From: an uncultured Butyrivibrio sp.
GTDB lineage: Bacteria > Bacillota > Clostridia > Lachnospirales > Lachnospiraceae
NCBI RefSeq assembly: GCF_947169445.1
Contig: NZ_CAMVPU010000001.1
Location: forward strand, 1 to 64,000
DNA: 64,000 nucleotides
Reading direction: 5' to 3'
The notes under the pieces are model-generated. The model had not been told where the DNA came from. It saw only the letters and a program-made list of their open reading frames with translations, and did not search any database. Positions within the stretch are counted from its first letter, which is position 1. The number at the start of each line of letters is the position of its first letter. Made by a program: the position numbers and the translations under genes. Positions 25,752 through 34,295 of the stretch are shown here, piece by piece.

Positions 25752-27293
25752 ATGCCAAAATTATTGAATGAGAATCTTAAATACAATTTTTTAGCAGCTG
25801 ATGAACCACCTGTCAGAGATGAACGTGTAGGCGGTTGTACAGCGTACTGTGGTTCCTGCGCTGGACTAAAGGGCGATTTTAAGAGTGGATGTGCTCAGGC
25901 ACAGAACAGAAAATTCTCCCAAAGCGGTGGATGTCAGCTTGGACTTGCCCTTGGAATCATAAATTCACTTACAAGAGCTATCACAATAGTTCATTCACCA
26001 CTGGGGTGCTGCTCAGGTATGGCAGGAATGGCAGGTGTTCGTAGCACCAGCAGGGCATCAAGAGGACTCCTTATAGAGGAGCAGCCTTTCATTCATACCA
26101 ATATGGATGAGCTGGACGTAGTAAACGGCGGTGTTGAGAAATTAAAAAGAGCAATCCTCTATGCAGAGGAAGAGTATCATCCCGAGGTTATAGCTATTGT
26201 AAACGGATGTGTACCCGGAATTATAGGTGATGATATCGATGCAGTGGTAAGAGAACTGGAGTCACAGATATCAGCAAGACTAGTACCGATACATTGTGAA
26301 GGCTTTAAGAGCCGTTTCGTATCTTCCGGTTATGACGCAGCTAATCACGGAATACTTAAATATCTTATTCGTGATCCAAAGGAGTACCCGCAGCTGACTG
26401 AGGAAGCTCAGATAAAATATGATTTTGCCAAAAAGTACCGCACAAGCAGAACCGTTAATATCTTCAACGTTGGTTCTAACAGTAACGGAGATGAGGTTGA
26501 GCTATCAAGACTTGTAAGCGCACTTGGACTTATTCCTAAGGTTGTTCCGCTTAATGCCACTGTAGATGATCTGGATCATCTTGGTGAAGCAGCGCTTAAT
26601 GTCAGCATTTGTGCAACGCACGATGATTATCTTTTGGGACACTTAAAAGAGCGTTATGGAACAGAGTACCTTTTGGACGTACTTCCTATAGGAATCAATT
26701 GCACCAATACCTGGATCAGAAAGATAGCAGCTCACTTCCATCTTGAAGCAGAAGCAGAAAGACTTATTGAACAGGAAAATGCAGAACTCAAAGAAGCTAT
26801 TGCACCATTCGTAGAAGTACTAAAGGGTAAAAAAATCTTCGTAGGAGGCGGTGAGACACGTATTCTTACTACTGCTGATTTCTATAAGAGCATCGGAATG
26901 GAGCTTGTCGGAATAAAGGCCCACAACCTTGACAGATTCGTTGAAAACCTTCTAAACGACATCCAAGATCCAAATCTTACAGTTGAAGTTGCAGCCGGAC
27001 AGCCTGCTGAGGAATTAAATACATTAAACAGACTTAAGCCCGACATTTATATAGGACATGCAGGAGCTAATGGCTGGGTTACCAAGCTTGGAATTCCTAA
27101 TATTCCTCTCTTTGGCGCACCAATCAATTACATGGGATATTCAGGAGCCTTCGAGCTTGCAAGAAGAGCAGCAAGAGCCCTTAAGAACACCAATTTTTCA
27201 AAGAATATCAGTAAAAATGTAGGGCATCCTCTTACTGATACCTGGATGAATCTTGATCCTAATGAAAATATTGTTCAGGGTGACAGATTCTAA
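25752..27293 (+). CDS. Nitrogenase component 1-like protein, D-type (cofactor-binding) subunit
   Basis: 513 aa. Cys61, Cys87 and Cys153 (NGCVPGIIGDD) occupy the P-cluster ligand positions. Cys287 in VSICATHDDYL aligns with the NifD cysteine that binds the FeMo cofactor (HCYRSMNYI in NifD). No histidine is visible at the NifD His442 position; that region reads FGAPINYMGYSG. The N-terminus has an extra motif C29-x3-C33-x2-C36-x10-C47, as if for another iron-sulfur cluster. These changes, plus the sulfur neighbours, suggest a reductase other than dinitrogenase. Confidence 0.85.
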   Translation: MPKLLNENLKYNFLAADEPPVRDERVGGCTAYCGSCAGLKGDFKSGCAQAQNRKFSQSGGCQLGLALGIINSLTRAITIVHSPLGCCSGMAGMAGVRSTSRASRGLLIEEQPFIHTNMDELDVVNGGVEKLKRAILYAEEEYHPEVIAIVNGCVPGIIGDDIDAVVRELESQISARLVPIHCEGFKSRFVSSGYDAANHGILKYLIRDPKEYPQLTEEAQIKYDFAKKYRTSRTVNIFNVGSNSNGDEVELSRLVSALGLIPKVVPLNATVDDLDHLGEAALNVSICATHDDYLLGHLKERYGTEYLLDVLPIGINCTNTWIRKIAAHFHLEAEAERLIEQENAELKEAIAPFVEVLKGKKIFVGGGETRILTTADFYKSIGMELVGIKAHNLDRFVENLLNDIQDPNLTVEVAAGQPAEELNTLNRLKPDIYIGHAGANGWVTKLGIPNIPLFGAPINYMGYSGAFELARRAARALKNTNFSKNISKNVGHPLTDTWMNLDPNENIVQGDRF

Positions 27294-27334
27294 GGAAATA
27301 CTGAAAAAAATATATACGAGAAAGGAAGAGCGAC

Positions 27335-28315
27335 ATGGCGCTTAGAATAGTTGACAATTTGACAGAGCTCATCGGAGAGACACCAATGTTAAGACCACGC
27401 AAGATCGAAAAACTTGCCGGTCTTTCCGAGGAGACCAAGCTTTTGCTTAAGCTTGAGTATTTTAATCCATTAAGCAGTGTTAAGGACAGGATTGCACTTG
27501 CCATGGTTGAGGATGCGGAAAAACGCGGTTTGCTAAATGAAAACTCAGTTATCATCGAGCCTACAAGTGGCAATACCGGTGTTGGACTTGCATTTGTGGC
27601 AGCAGCTAAAGGATATAAGATTCTGATCACAATGCCTGAGAGTATGAGTGAGGAAAGACGAACTCTTTTAAGGGCTCTTGGAGCAGAATTGGTTCTTACT
27701 CCGGCTGCTCTTGGTATGAAGGGGGCTGTAAGAAAAGCAGAAGAGCTGCAGGTTCAGACTCCGGGTGGAATTATCCTTCAGCAGTTTAATAACCATGCTA
27801 ACCCTTTGGCACATCAGACTACAACAGGAGAAGAAATCTGGGAAGCAACAGGTGGAAAGGTAGACGTTGTGGTAGCAGGTGTCGGTACCGGAGGAACTAT
27901 AACAGGTATAGCCAAATATCTTAAGGAAAAGAATCCTGACATATATGTAGTGGCTGTAGAACCTTACAATTCACCTGTTTTATCTGGCGGGGTTCCCGGA
28001 CCACACGGAATTCAGGGAATAGGAGCAGGCTTTGTACCAAAGGTATTTGATTTTGATGTCATCGATGAAATTTTTAAGGTGAAGGATGAACAGGCTTTTG
28101 ATACTTCACGAACTCTTGCAAGGGAAGAGGGCTTACTTGTAGGTATTTCTTCAGGTGCTGCAGCCTATGCGGCAGCGCAGGTTGCCAGGAGGAAGAAGTA
28201 TGAAGGAAAGACAGTTGTAGCAATCCTTCCGGACACAGGAGAAAGATATCTTTCTACTAAGCTTTGGACAGACCTTCCAGTAGAAAAGAGCAGATACTGG
28301 TACAGTGCAAAATAA
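27335..28315 (+). CDS. Cysteine synthase (O-acetylserine sulfhydrylase) family protein
   Basis: 326 aa. PLP lysine in SSVKDRIA (about residue 50), phosphate-binding TSGNTG, GVGTGGTITG and SSGAAAYAA. It transfers sulfide (or a thiol) to O-acetylserine to make cysteine. It lies between the nitrogenase-like D gene (41 nt before) and a NifX-like gene (18 nt after), a placement that suggests the reductase delivers sulfide or a thiol to this enzyme. A separate cysK remnant exists at 57-176. Substrate choice within the family cannot be fixed from sequence. Confidence 0.9.
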   Translation: MALRIVDNLTELIGETPMLRPRKIEKLAGLSEETKLLLKLEYFNPLSSVKDRIALAMVEDAEKRGLLNENSVIIEPTSGNTGVGLAFVAAAKGYKILITMPESMSEERRTLLRALGAELVLTPAALGMKGAVRKAEELQVQTPGGIILQQFNNHANPLAHQTTTGEEIWEATGGKVDVVVAGVGTGGTITGIAKYLKEKNPDIYVVAVEPYNSPVLSGGVPGPHGIQGIGAGFVPKVFDFDVIDEIFKVKDEQAFDTSRTLAREEGLLVGISSGAAAYAAAQVARRKKYEGKTVVAILPDTGERYLSTKLWTDLPVEKSRYWYSAK

Positions 28316-28333
28316 TATTTTTCGGAGGACTTT

Positions 28334-28711
28334 ATGGCTACATATCGAATTGCAGTAGGTACTTTAGATGGAAAAGAGATTACAGAACATTTCGGACAAT
28401 CTAAAGGCTTTAGGATAATTGAGGTTGATCAGGAGACTGATAAGGAGAGACCACTGGCAGACATTGAAGTGGTTCATTCCGAAGGATGTGGACAAGGGCA
28501 TAACGAAGATATGTTAAGAACTAAAATTCAAGCCCTTCTTGATTGGAATGTAATCGCCATATTAGTAAAACAGATTGGTCCGGGTTCTGAGCGTATGGTT
28601 ACAAAAAACGGAATAGAAGTGCTTGTAGCAAACGGAGATGTGGAAGAAGCCATGATCCGGATAAAAAAGTTTTATAGAATGCGTCATTTTCAGACCCAGT
28701 TAAAAACATAA
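28334..28711 (+). CDS. Second NifX-like cofactor-binding protein
   Basis: 125 aa, same domain as the 23322 gene but divergent: IAVGTLDGKEITEHFGQSKGFRI and SEGCGQGHNED. It may carry the metal-sulfur precursor to the D-type subunit. Two distinct NifX-like genes in a cluster without NifEN suggest they replace a scaffold. RBS GGAGGAC is close to the ATG. Confidence 0.82.
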   Translation: MATYRIAVGTLDGKEITEHFGQSKGFRIIEVDQETDKERPLADIEVVHSEGCGQGHNEDMLRTKIQALLDWNVIAILVKQIGPGSERMVTKNGIEVLVANGDVEEAMIRIKKFYRMRHFQTQLKT

Positions 28712-28717
28712 AAGATA

Positions 28718-28744
28718 TGTGGGTGCCAAAACAGTGCACCCACA
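28718..28744 (+). promoter_or_regulatory. Intercistronic hairpin before the NifH-like gene
   Basis: Perfect 9-bp stem TGTGGGTGC / GCACCCACA without a T tract. It lies between the second NifX-like gene and nifH-like. It may stabilise the 3' part of the mRNA, raising NifH-like output relative to the component-1 proteins. Confidence 0.5.
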
Positions 28745-28778
28745 AAAATAAAAACCATTTATAGAGGAGAATGAAAAA

Positions 28779-29636
28779 ATGGCAGAAAAGGAAATAAGAC
28801 AGATTGCAATTTATGGAAAGGGTGGAATTGGAAAGTCCACCACTACTCAGAACCTGACAGCAGGACTGACAGAGCTGGGGAAGAAAGTATTTGTTGTTGG
28901 ATGTGATCCAAAGGCGGATTCAACCAGATTATTGCTGGGAGGACTTCATCAGAAGACTACTTTGGATACACTTCGTGAAAAAGGAGAGAACGTAGATTTA
29001 AACGATATCATGAAGATTGGTTTTAACGGCACAAAATGCGTTGAGTCAGGTGGACCTGAGCCAGGTGTAGGCTGCGCAGGACGCGGTATTATCACTGCGG
29101 TAGGTCTTTTGGAACAGCTCGGAGCATTTAGTGACGACCTCGATTACGTATTCTATGATGTCCTTGGCGACGTTGTATGCGGCGGTTTTGCTATGCCAAT
29201 CCGTGAAGGTAAGGCAAAAGAAATCTATATAGTTGCCAGCGGAGAGATGATGTCATTGTACGCTGCTAACAATATTTCAAAGGGTATCCAGAAATATGCT
29301 CAGAAAGGCGGAGTAAGACTTGGCGGTATTATATGCAACAGCCGAAGAGTTGACCGTGAGGAAGATCTTCTTCGTGCTTTTGCCAAGGAACTTAACACGC
29401 AGCTTATCTATTTCGTTCCAAGAGACAATATTGTTCAGCACGCTGAAATCCGCAGAAAAACTGTTATTGAGTACAATCCTGCATCTTCACAGGCTAATGA
29501 ATATCGAGGCCTTGCAAAGGCTATTGATGAAAATACTATGTTTACGATCCCGACTCCTATGACACAGGAGCGTCTGGAAGAAATTCTGGTGGAGTACGGA
29601 CTTATGGATGATCTTAAGGACGATTACAGAATCTGA
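28779..29636 (+). CDS. NifH-like iron protein (nitrogenase reductase family)
   Basis: 285 aa. P-loop YGKGGIGKST, bridging 4Fe-4S ligands Cys99 (GVGCAGRGI) and Cys134 (DVVCGGFAMP), switch GCDPKADSTR. Arg102 sits at the site modified by DRAT in true NifH. It delivers electrons in an ATP-dependent way to the component-1-like heterodimer. Overall it is very NifH-like, more so than BchL. It precedes the ABC importer genes by 37 nt. Fe-protein identity is firm; substrate is decided by the D/K subunits. Confidence 0.93.
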   Translation: MAEKEIRQIAIYGKGGIGKSTTTQNLTAGLTELGKKVFVVGCDPKADSTRLLLGGLHQKTTLDTLREKGENVDLNDIMKIGFNGTKCVESGGPEPGVGCAGRGIITAVGLLEQLGAFSDDLDYVFYDVLGDVVCGGFAMPIREGKAKEIYIVASGEMMSLYAANNISKGIQKYAQKGGVRLGGIICNSRRVDREEDLLRAFAKELNTQLIYFVPRDNIVQHAEIRRKTVIEYNPASSQANEYRGLAKAIDENTMFTIPTPMTQERLEEILVEYGLMDDLKDDYRI

Positions 29637-29673
29637 TTTAAGATCCATTCGAAAACTAGAAAGGAGGGTTACT

Positions 29674-30624
29674 ATGAAGCTTGAATTAAAAACAGCTCCA
29701 CCAATAATAGGAGTCTTGATCGCATTACTTGTAAATATCATAGTTCCCAATCATAAGAAACTAAAATATGCGGATCTGCCTCATTATAGGTATTTTTTGT
29801 ATATAGCGCTGACTGTTACGGTAGTTCTTTTCATAATTGCACTTTTTAATGAAAAGGTAAGGGAAAGATATTCCTATAGAGGCTTTTTTATCGGTGGAGT
29901 TTTTGCGTTTTTGACATTGGTGGATGTAGCTACATCTAAATCCATGGTGCTTCCACAGCTGTATTTCCCAAGCATCGCAAGAATATTCAATGTATTTTTT
30001 GAGGATAGTGCACTACTTCTTGAATGCATTCAGAGTTCATTCCTGCTTCTTATAAAGGGTATTTTTATTGGATTTATCCTTGGAATGATCTGTGGAATAG
30101 CTGTAGGCTGGAGCAAAAATGCAAATTATTGGATATATCCATTTATACGTATTCTTGGACCTATTCCATCATCTACATGGACACCACTGGCATTGGTTGT
30201 ATTTCCTTCAGCGCAGGGGGCAGCAGTATTTCTCATAGCTTTTGGTGTATGGTTTCAGATTACCATTTTGACCTGCTCGGGCATTCAGAGCGTTAAGAAA
30301 GCATATTTTGAAGTTTCATCAACTCTTGGTGCAAATGATCTGCAGAATCTTTTCAAGATTGCAGTGCCTGCTGCGGCACCATCCATTTTTCTTGGATTCT
30401 TCAATGCAACCTGTTCTTCCTTTGTAGCACTTATGGCTGCGGAGATGATCGGCTGCAAGTCAGGACTTGGCTGGTATGTAAACTGGCAAAAAACAATGCT
30501 TTCTTATCCTAATGTTTATGCAGGACTTATTGTGGTTGCTATATTTTGCTACATACTTGTTACTATCCAGTTTAAAGTCAGAGACAGATTATTATCATGG
30601 CAGGAGGGTGTTGTTAAATGGTAG
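29674..30624 (+). CDS. ABC importer permease, SsuC/TauC/NitT family
   Basis: 316 aa with about six to eight hydrophobic segments and the binding-protein-dependent permease EAA loop (SSTLGANDLQNLFKIAVPAAAPSIF). AAGGAGGG precedes the ATG at 29674; an earlier in-frame start at 29608 would overlap nifH-like and lacks a site. The family imports sulfonates, taurine, nitrate or thiamine precursors. Its position in the operon suggests it brings in the substrate of the nitrogenase-like enzyme. Confidence 0.85.
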   Translation: MKLELKTAPPIIGVLIALLVNIIVPNHKKLKYADLPHYRYFLYIALTVTVVLFIIALFNEKVRERYSYRGFFIGGVFAFLTLVDVATSKSMVLPQLYFPSIARIFNVFFEDSALLLECIQSSFLLLIKGIFIGFILGMICGIAVGWSKNANYWIYPFIRILGPIPSSTWTPLALVVFPSAQGAAVFLIAFGVWFQITILTCSGIQSVKKAYFEVSSTLGANDLQNLFKIAVPAAAPSIFLGFFNATCSSFVALMAAEMIGCKSGLGWYVNWQKTMLSYPNVYAGLIVVAIFCYILVTIQFKVRDRLLSWQEGVVKW

Positions 30625-31424
30625 AGACTAAACTTACTGGCGCAATATCCGCCAAGAATGTGAGAAAAGAGTTTATTGATCTAAATGGTGAGAATGTAAT
30701 TGCACTTGAAAATGTTGATGTTGAGATAAAGCCCGGAGAATTCATATGCCTAATAGGACCCTCCGGCTGTGGAAAATCTACTTTTCTAAGGCTTGTCGCA
30801 GGTCTTATAGAGCCAACAAGTGGAACACTTTCTCTTGATGGCGAGGAGATAAAAAAGCCTGGCTATGAAAGAGGATTGGTGTTTCAGGATCCGACACTTT
30901 TCCCATGGCTCAATATATATGAAAATGTAGCTTTTGGCCTAAAGACTCGTCATATATATAAGGAAAAGAAAAAAGACGTAGATGAATTTATTAAGCTGGT
31001 AAAGTTAGAGGGCTTTGAAAAGGCATTGCCTCATCACTTATCAGGTGGTATGGCGCAGAGAGCGGGACTGGCAAGAGCGCTTGTTAATCATCCCAAGGTA
31101 CTTCTTTTGGACGAACCTTTCGGTGCGCTTGATGCATTCACCAGAATGAATATGCAGGATGAACTTTTGAGAATCTGGAAAGAGAGAGGAACCACAATGA
31201 TCATGGTTACCCATGATGTTGATGAGGCTGTTTATCTAAGTGACAGAATTTTTGTAATGACTCCCAGACCTGCCAAAATAGAATCAATAGTCAATGTTGA
31301 GATTGGCAGAAATGAAACCTTTGGACGAAAACGTGACAGCGCAGATTTTTTGAATCTGAGGTCCAAAATTCTTCAGATTCTTGATTATACAGGTAAGGCA
31401 GTGGAGATAGAGTACAACATTTAA
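30618..31424 (+). CDS. ABC importer ATPase, SsuB/TauB family
   Basis: 268 aa. Walker A GPSGCGKST, Q-loop LVFQDPTLFPW, signature LSGGMAQRAGLARAL, Walker B VLLLDEPFGALD, switch His in VTHDVDEAV. It overlaps the permease gene by 7 nt, indicating translational coupling. Energises uptake with the neighbouring permease and lipoprotein. Confidence 0.92.
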   Translation: MVETKLTGAISAKNVRKEFIDLNGENVIALENVDVEIKPGEFICLIGPSGCGKSTFLRLVAGLIEPTSGTLSLDGEEIKKPGYERGLVFQDPTLFPWLNIYENVAFGLKTRHIYKEKKKDVDEFIKLVKLEGFEKALPHHLSGGMAQRAGLARALVNHPKVLLLDEPFGALDAFTRMNMQDELLRIWKERGTTMIMVTHDVDEAVYLSDRIFVMTPRPAKIESIVNVEIGRNETFGRKRDSADFLNLRSKILQILDYTGKAVEIEYNI

Positions 31425-31451
31425 TGATAGTAAGAATAAAGGAGGAGCGTT

Positions 31452-32615
31452 ATGAAAAAGAGAATTGTTACAACATTACTTACTGGTGTTTTGACACTTG
31501 CAACTCTTGCCGGCTGTGGAAATGAGGCTGCAAATGGTACTGTTAGCGAAGAGGCAGGTGAAAAAAGCAGCGCCATTGAAGAAGCATTAGCGGCTGGTGA
31601 TGATTATGATCTGGAAGCGGCCTTCGCAAAAGAAACCGGAGTTGGTGAACCAATCAGAATAATCAGCACATTTGAAGGAACCTGTCAGGTCCAGACTCAG
31701 GTCGCATATCTTCTGGGCTTTTACGAGCAGGAAGGTCTTGTGGAGGGGATTGATTATGAATTTGTAGAATCCGGTGGAGAGACGGGAGCTGTTCTTTTAT
31801 CAACTGATCAGGCAGATGTTGCTATTGGACTTATATCCGGTATGCTGCAGCCCCTTGATAACGGTCTTGAGGCCAGGGCTATTTCCGGTCTTCATACAGG
31901 TTGTATCACAATTGTGACACGTCAGGATAGTGGAATTAATTCCACAGCAGATCTTGCCGGAAAGACCATAGGCGTAACTGCACTTTCAGGTTCACAGCAT
32001 ATTGCTGCTTTAAGAGCGCTTAGTTATGAAGGACTTTCAGCAGATGATGTGGAGTTTATCGTATATGATGCTGATTCTATTCAGCAGGCTCTTTTGAACG
32101 GAGCAGTAGATGCCATCGGTCTTGGAGATTATAAGGCAGCTATTATGGGAAGAGATGAGGGCACAAAGATTATTTTTGATACATCTACAGATGAAAGACT
32201 TAAGGATGAGAACTGCTGCGTACTTTTCGCAAGCAACGCATCAATTGAAAGAAAGCCGGCTACACTTGCAAAGCTTGTAACTGCTATTCAAAAGGCATCT
32301 GTATGGATTTCAAATAATCCGGAGCTTTCAGCTCAGATCCAGGTTGCTCAGGGGTATACGGTCGGCGATGTGAATGTAAATACAGAGCTTTTAAAGACTT
32401 ATCAGTATCCAACATCATTAACTTCACTTAGGGAAGCTGTATATCGTAATTTTGATGATGCTAAGGAAATAGGACTGTTAAAAGAGGATACGGATAAAGA
32501 TGCTCTTGCAGAGAGCAGCTACCTGTTCCTTCCGGGAGTTGAGGATGGCCTTTCTATTACGGAAATTGAAGCGCCTAAGGATCCACAGCAGTTTTTAACT
32601 GCAAAAGAAGAATAA
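31452..32615 (+). CDS. Substrate-binding lipoprotein, SsuA/TauA/NMT1-like
   Basis: 387 aa. Lipoprotein signal peptide with lipobox TLAGCG (Cys22). Mature part is a type-2 periplasmic-binding fold with NMT1/SsuA features (VGLISGMLQPLDNG, LAGKTIGVTALSGSQH, LLNGAVDAIGLGDYKA). It should bind the imported compound at the membrane surface; sulfonate-like or other organosulfur ligands are my guess from context. The ribosome site is AAAGGAGG. Last gene of the importer. Confidence 0.88.
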   Translation: MKKRIVTTLLTGVLTLATLAGCGNEAANGTVSEEAGEKSSAIEEALAAGDDYDLEAAFAKETGVGEPIRIISTFEGTCQVQTQVAYLLGFYEQEGLVEGIDYEFVESGGETGAVLLSTDQADVAIGLISGMLQPLDNGLEARAISGLHTGCITIVTRQDSGINSTADLAGKTIGVTALSGSQHIAALRALSYEGLSADDVEFIVYDADSIQQALLNGAVDAIGLGDYKAAIMGRDEGTKIIFDTSTDERLKDENCCVLFASNASIERKPATLAKLVTAIQKASVWISNNPELSAQIQVAQGYTVGDVNVNTELLKTYQYPTSLTSLREAVYRNFDDAKEIGLLKEDTDKDALAESSYLFLPGVEDGLSITEIEAPKDPQQFLTAKEE

Positions 32616-32668
32616 TGACATAAAAATATTACATGAAAGTGATGAAAGCCACGGAGAGGGGATGTGCA

Positions 32669-33124
32669 ATGAAAAATCGTATTACATCAGGAATTATATT
32701 TATTATTTTGGGGGCACTTATCGCTATAGGGCCACAAACTATCTTTTCAGTATGCGGACCTATGGAGAATGGTAAGTTTATGAAATGTCACTGGACGGCG
32801 CAGGCAGAAGTAGGAATCGGGCTTTCAATAGCAGCTCTTGCAATAGTATTGCTGTTTGCGACTAAAGCACAAGTAAGATTGGGACTTAATATAGGAATTA
32901 TCGCTTTATTAGTTGTTGCAATAGCAATTCCTACAGTACTTATAGGGGTGTGCGGTGGAGAGCATATGCAGTGCCATGCACTGACCAGACCGGTACTTAT
33001 TATCCTTGGAATAATAGGAATCTTATATGGTCTTGGTAATTCACTTTACCTTTGGAAGATCACTAAGAAGGAGCTTGAAACTAATGAAGAAACACTACTT
33101 AAGGACGCCACAGCTGGCGCTTAA
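32669..33124 (+). CDS. DUF4418 membrane protein
   Basis: 151 aa with four hydrophobic segments and conserved CGPMENGKFMKCHWTAQAE and CGGEHMQCHALTRP loops, the hallmark of DUF4418. The Cys/His-rich loops could bind a metal. GAGGGGAT points to the ATG at 32669 rather than 32633. It overlaps the FtsX-like gene by 41 nt. DUF4418 genes typically sit with an FtsX-type permease and a LolD-like ATPase, as here. Confidence 0.78.
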   Translation: MKNRITSGIIFIILGALIAIGPQTIFSVCGPMENGKFMKCHWTAQAEVGIGLSIAALAIVLLFATKAQVRLGLNIGIIALLVVAIAIPTVLIGVCGGEHMQCHALTRPVLIILGIIGILYGLGNSLYLWKITKKELETNEETLLKDATAGA

Positions 33125-34295
33125 AAATATCTTGAACAATCCCACTCGTACAGTGGAATTGGTCCTTTTAATGACAGTTGTATCCTTTGTTTTATTCGGC
33201 GGAACTATTTTGTCATTAAGTCTTCATAATGGCCTTCAAAATATGAAGGACAGACTAGGGGCAGATATTATGATAGTTCCGGTGGAAAATGAAGCTGATT
33301 TTGAGGCAGTTCTAATAAAAGGTGAGCCCAGTTGCTTCTATTTTAGTAAGGCACTTGAACAAAAAGTTGCGGCGCTTGAGGGTGTGGAACTATGCTCTTC
33401 ACAGTTTTTCCTCACATCCCTGGATGCTGAGTGCTGTGATTCAAGGGTTCAGCTTATCGGTTTTGATCCGGATACTGACTTTTCGGTACAGCCCTGGATA
33501 AGCCAGGTCTTTGATGGAAAGCTTTCGGAAGGTGCTGTGATTATAGGTAATGACATCAGTCTTGAAGCAGGTGAGAACATCAAACTATTTGGAACAGAGT
33601 ATGAGGTGGCTGCTAAACTAGATGCCACTGGAACCGGCCTTGATCAGGCGGTCTATGCAACTAATTCTACAATAAGGGCTATGTATGCTGATGCAGAAAG
33701 CAAAGGGCAGCGTTTTTTGGAGGATGCTAATCCAAATGAGTCTATATCTACGATACTAGTAAGAGTTAGTGAAGGTTACAGCAGAAAGGAACTTATTAAG
33801 AATATCCGAAAGGAATTGGGAGGCGTCAAAATTGTAGAATCACAGAATATGATCAGTTCTGCTGCTTCGAATATGAAGAGTATAGCTCTTTTTATCTACA
33901 TTTTTGCCGGATTATTACTTTTGATCTCGTTATCAACACTGGCTTTAGTCTTTACGGTAATAGCGAATGAGAGAAAAAAGGAATTTGGAATTCTAAGGAT
34001 TCTTGGTGCTACCAAAAAGAAGTTGTCAGATATTATCTTACTGGAATCTATTTTCATTAGTGCTGCTGGTGGAATGGCCGGAATATTGATTGCTTCACTA
34101 ATTATTTTTCCGTTAAATGTATATATAGGTGATAATTTGGGGATTCCGTATCTTTTACCATCAGTCATAAGAATAATTCTTATACTGGTACTGGATTTAT
34201 TTGTGTCTACTCTTATAGGACCATTATCAGCATCACTGTCGGCTGTCAGGATCAGTAAGGCAGAAACCTATCTGACCATAAGGGAGGGAGAATGA
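33084..34295 (+). CDS. FtsX/MacB-type ABC transporter permease
   Basis: 403 aa. One N-terminal hydrophobic segment, a roughly 230-residue extracytoplasmic domain, then three segments ending the protein (ALFIYIFAGLLLLISL; SIFISAAGGMAGILIASLIIF), as in FtsX/MacB permeases. RFGILRxLGA-type loop reads EFGILRILGATKKKL. AAGGAG precedes the ATG at 33084 within the DUF4418 gene. With 34292 it would form a complete exporter or mechanotransmission complex; the substrate is unknown. Confidence 0.8.
   Translation: MKKHYLRTPQLALKNILNNPTRTVELVLLMTVVSFVLFGGTILSLSLHNGLQNMKDRLGADIMIVPVENEADFEAVLIKGEPSCFYFSKALEQKVAALEGVELCSSQFFLTSLDAECCDSRVQLIGFDPDTDFSVQPWISQVFDGKLSEGAVIIGNDISLEAGENIKLFGTEYEVAAKLDATGTGLDQAVYATNSTIRAMYADAESKGQRFLEDANPNESISTILVRVSEGYSRKELIKNIRKELGGVKIVESQNMISSAASNMKSIALFIYIFAGLLLLISLSTLALVFTVIANERKKEFGILRILGATKKKLSDIILLESIFISAAGGMAGILIASLIIFPLNVYIGDNLGIPYLLPSVIRIILILVLDLFVSTLIGPLSASLSAVRISKAETYLTIREGE

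Noticed and set aside
22434..29636. Genuine nitrogen-fixation (nif) operon
   Set aside because: NifE, NifN and NifV are missing, the D-type protein lacks the FeMo-co histidine region, subunits are short, and neighbours are sulfur genes. A nitrogenase-like enzyme fits better.
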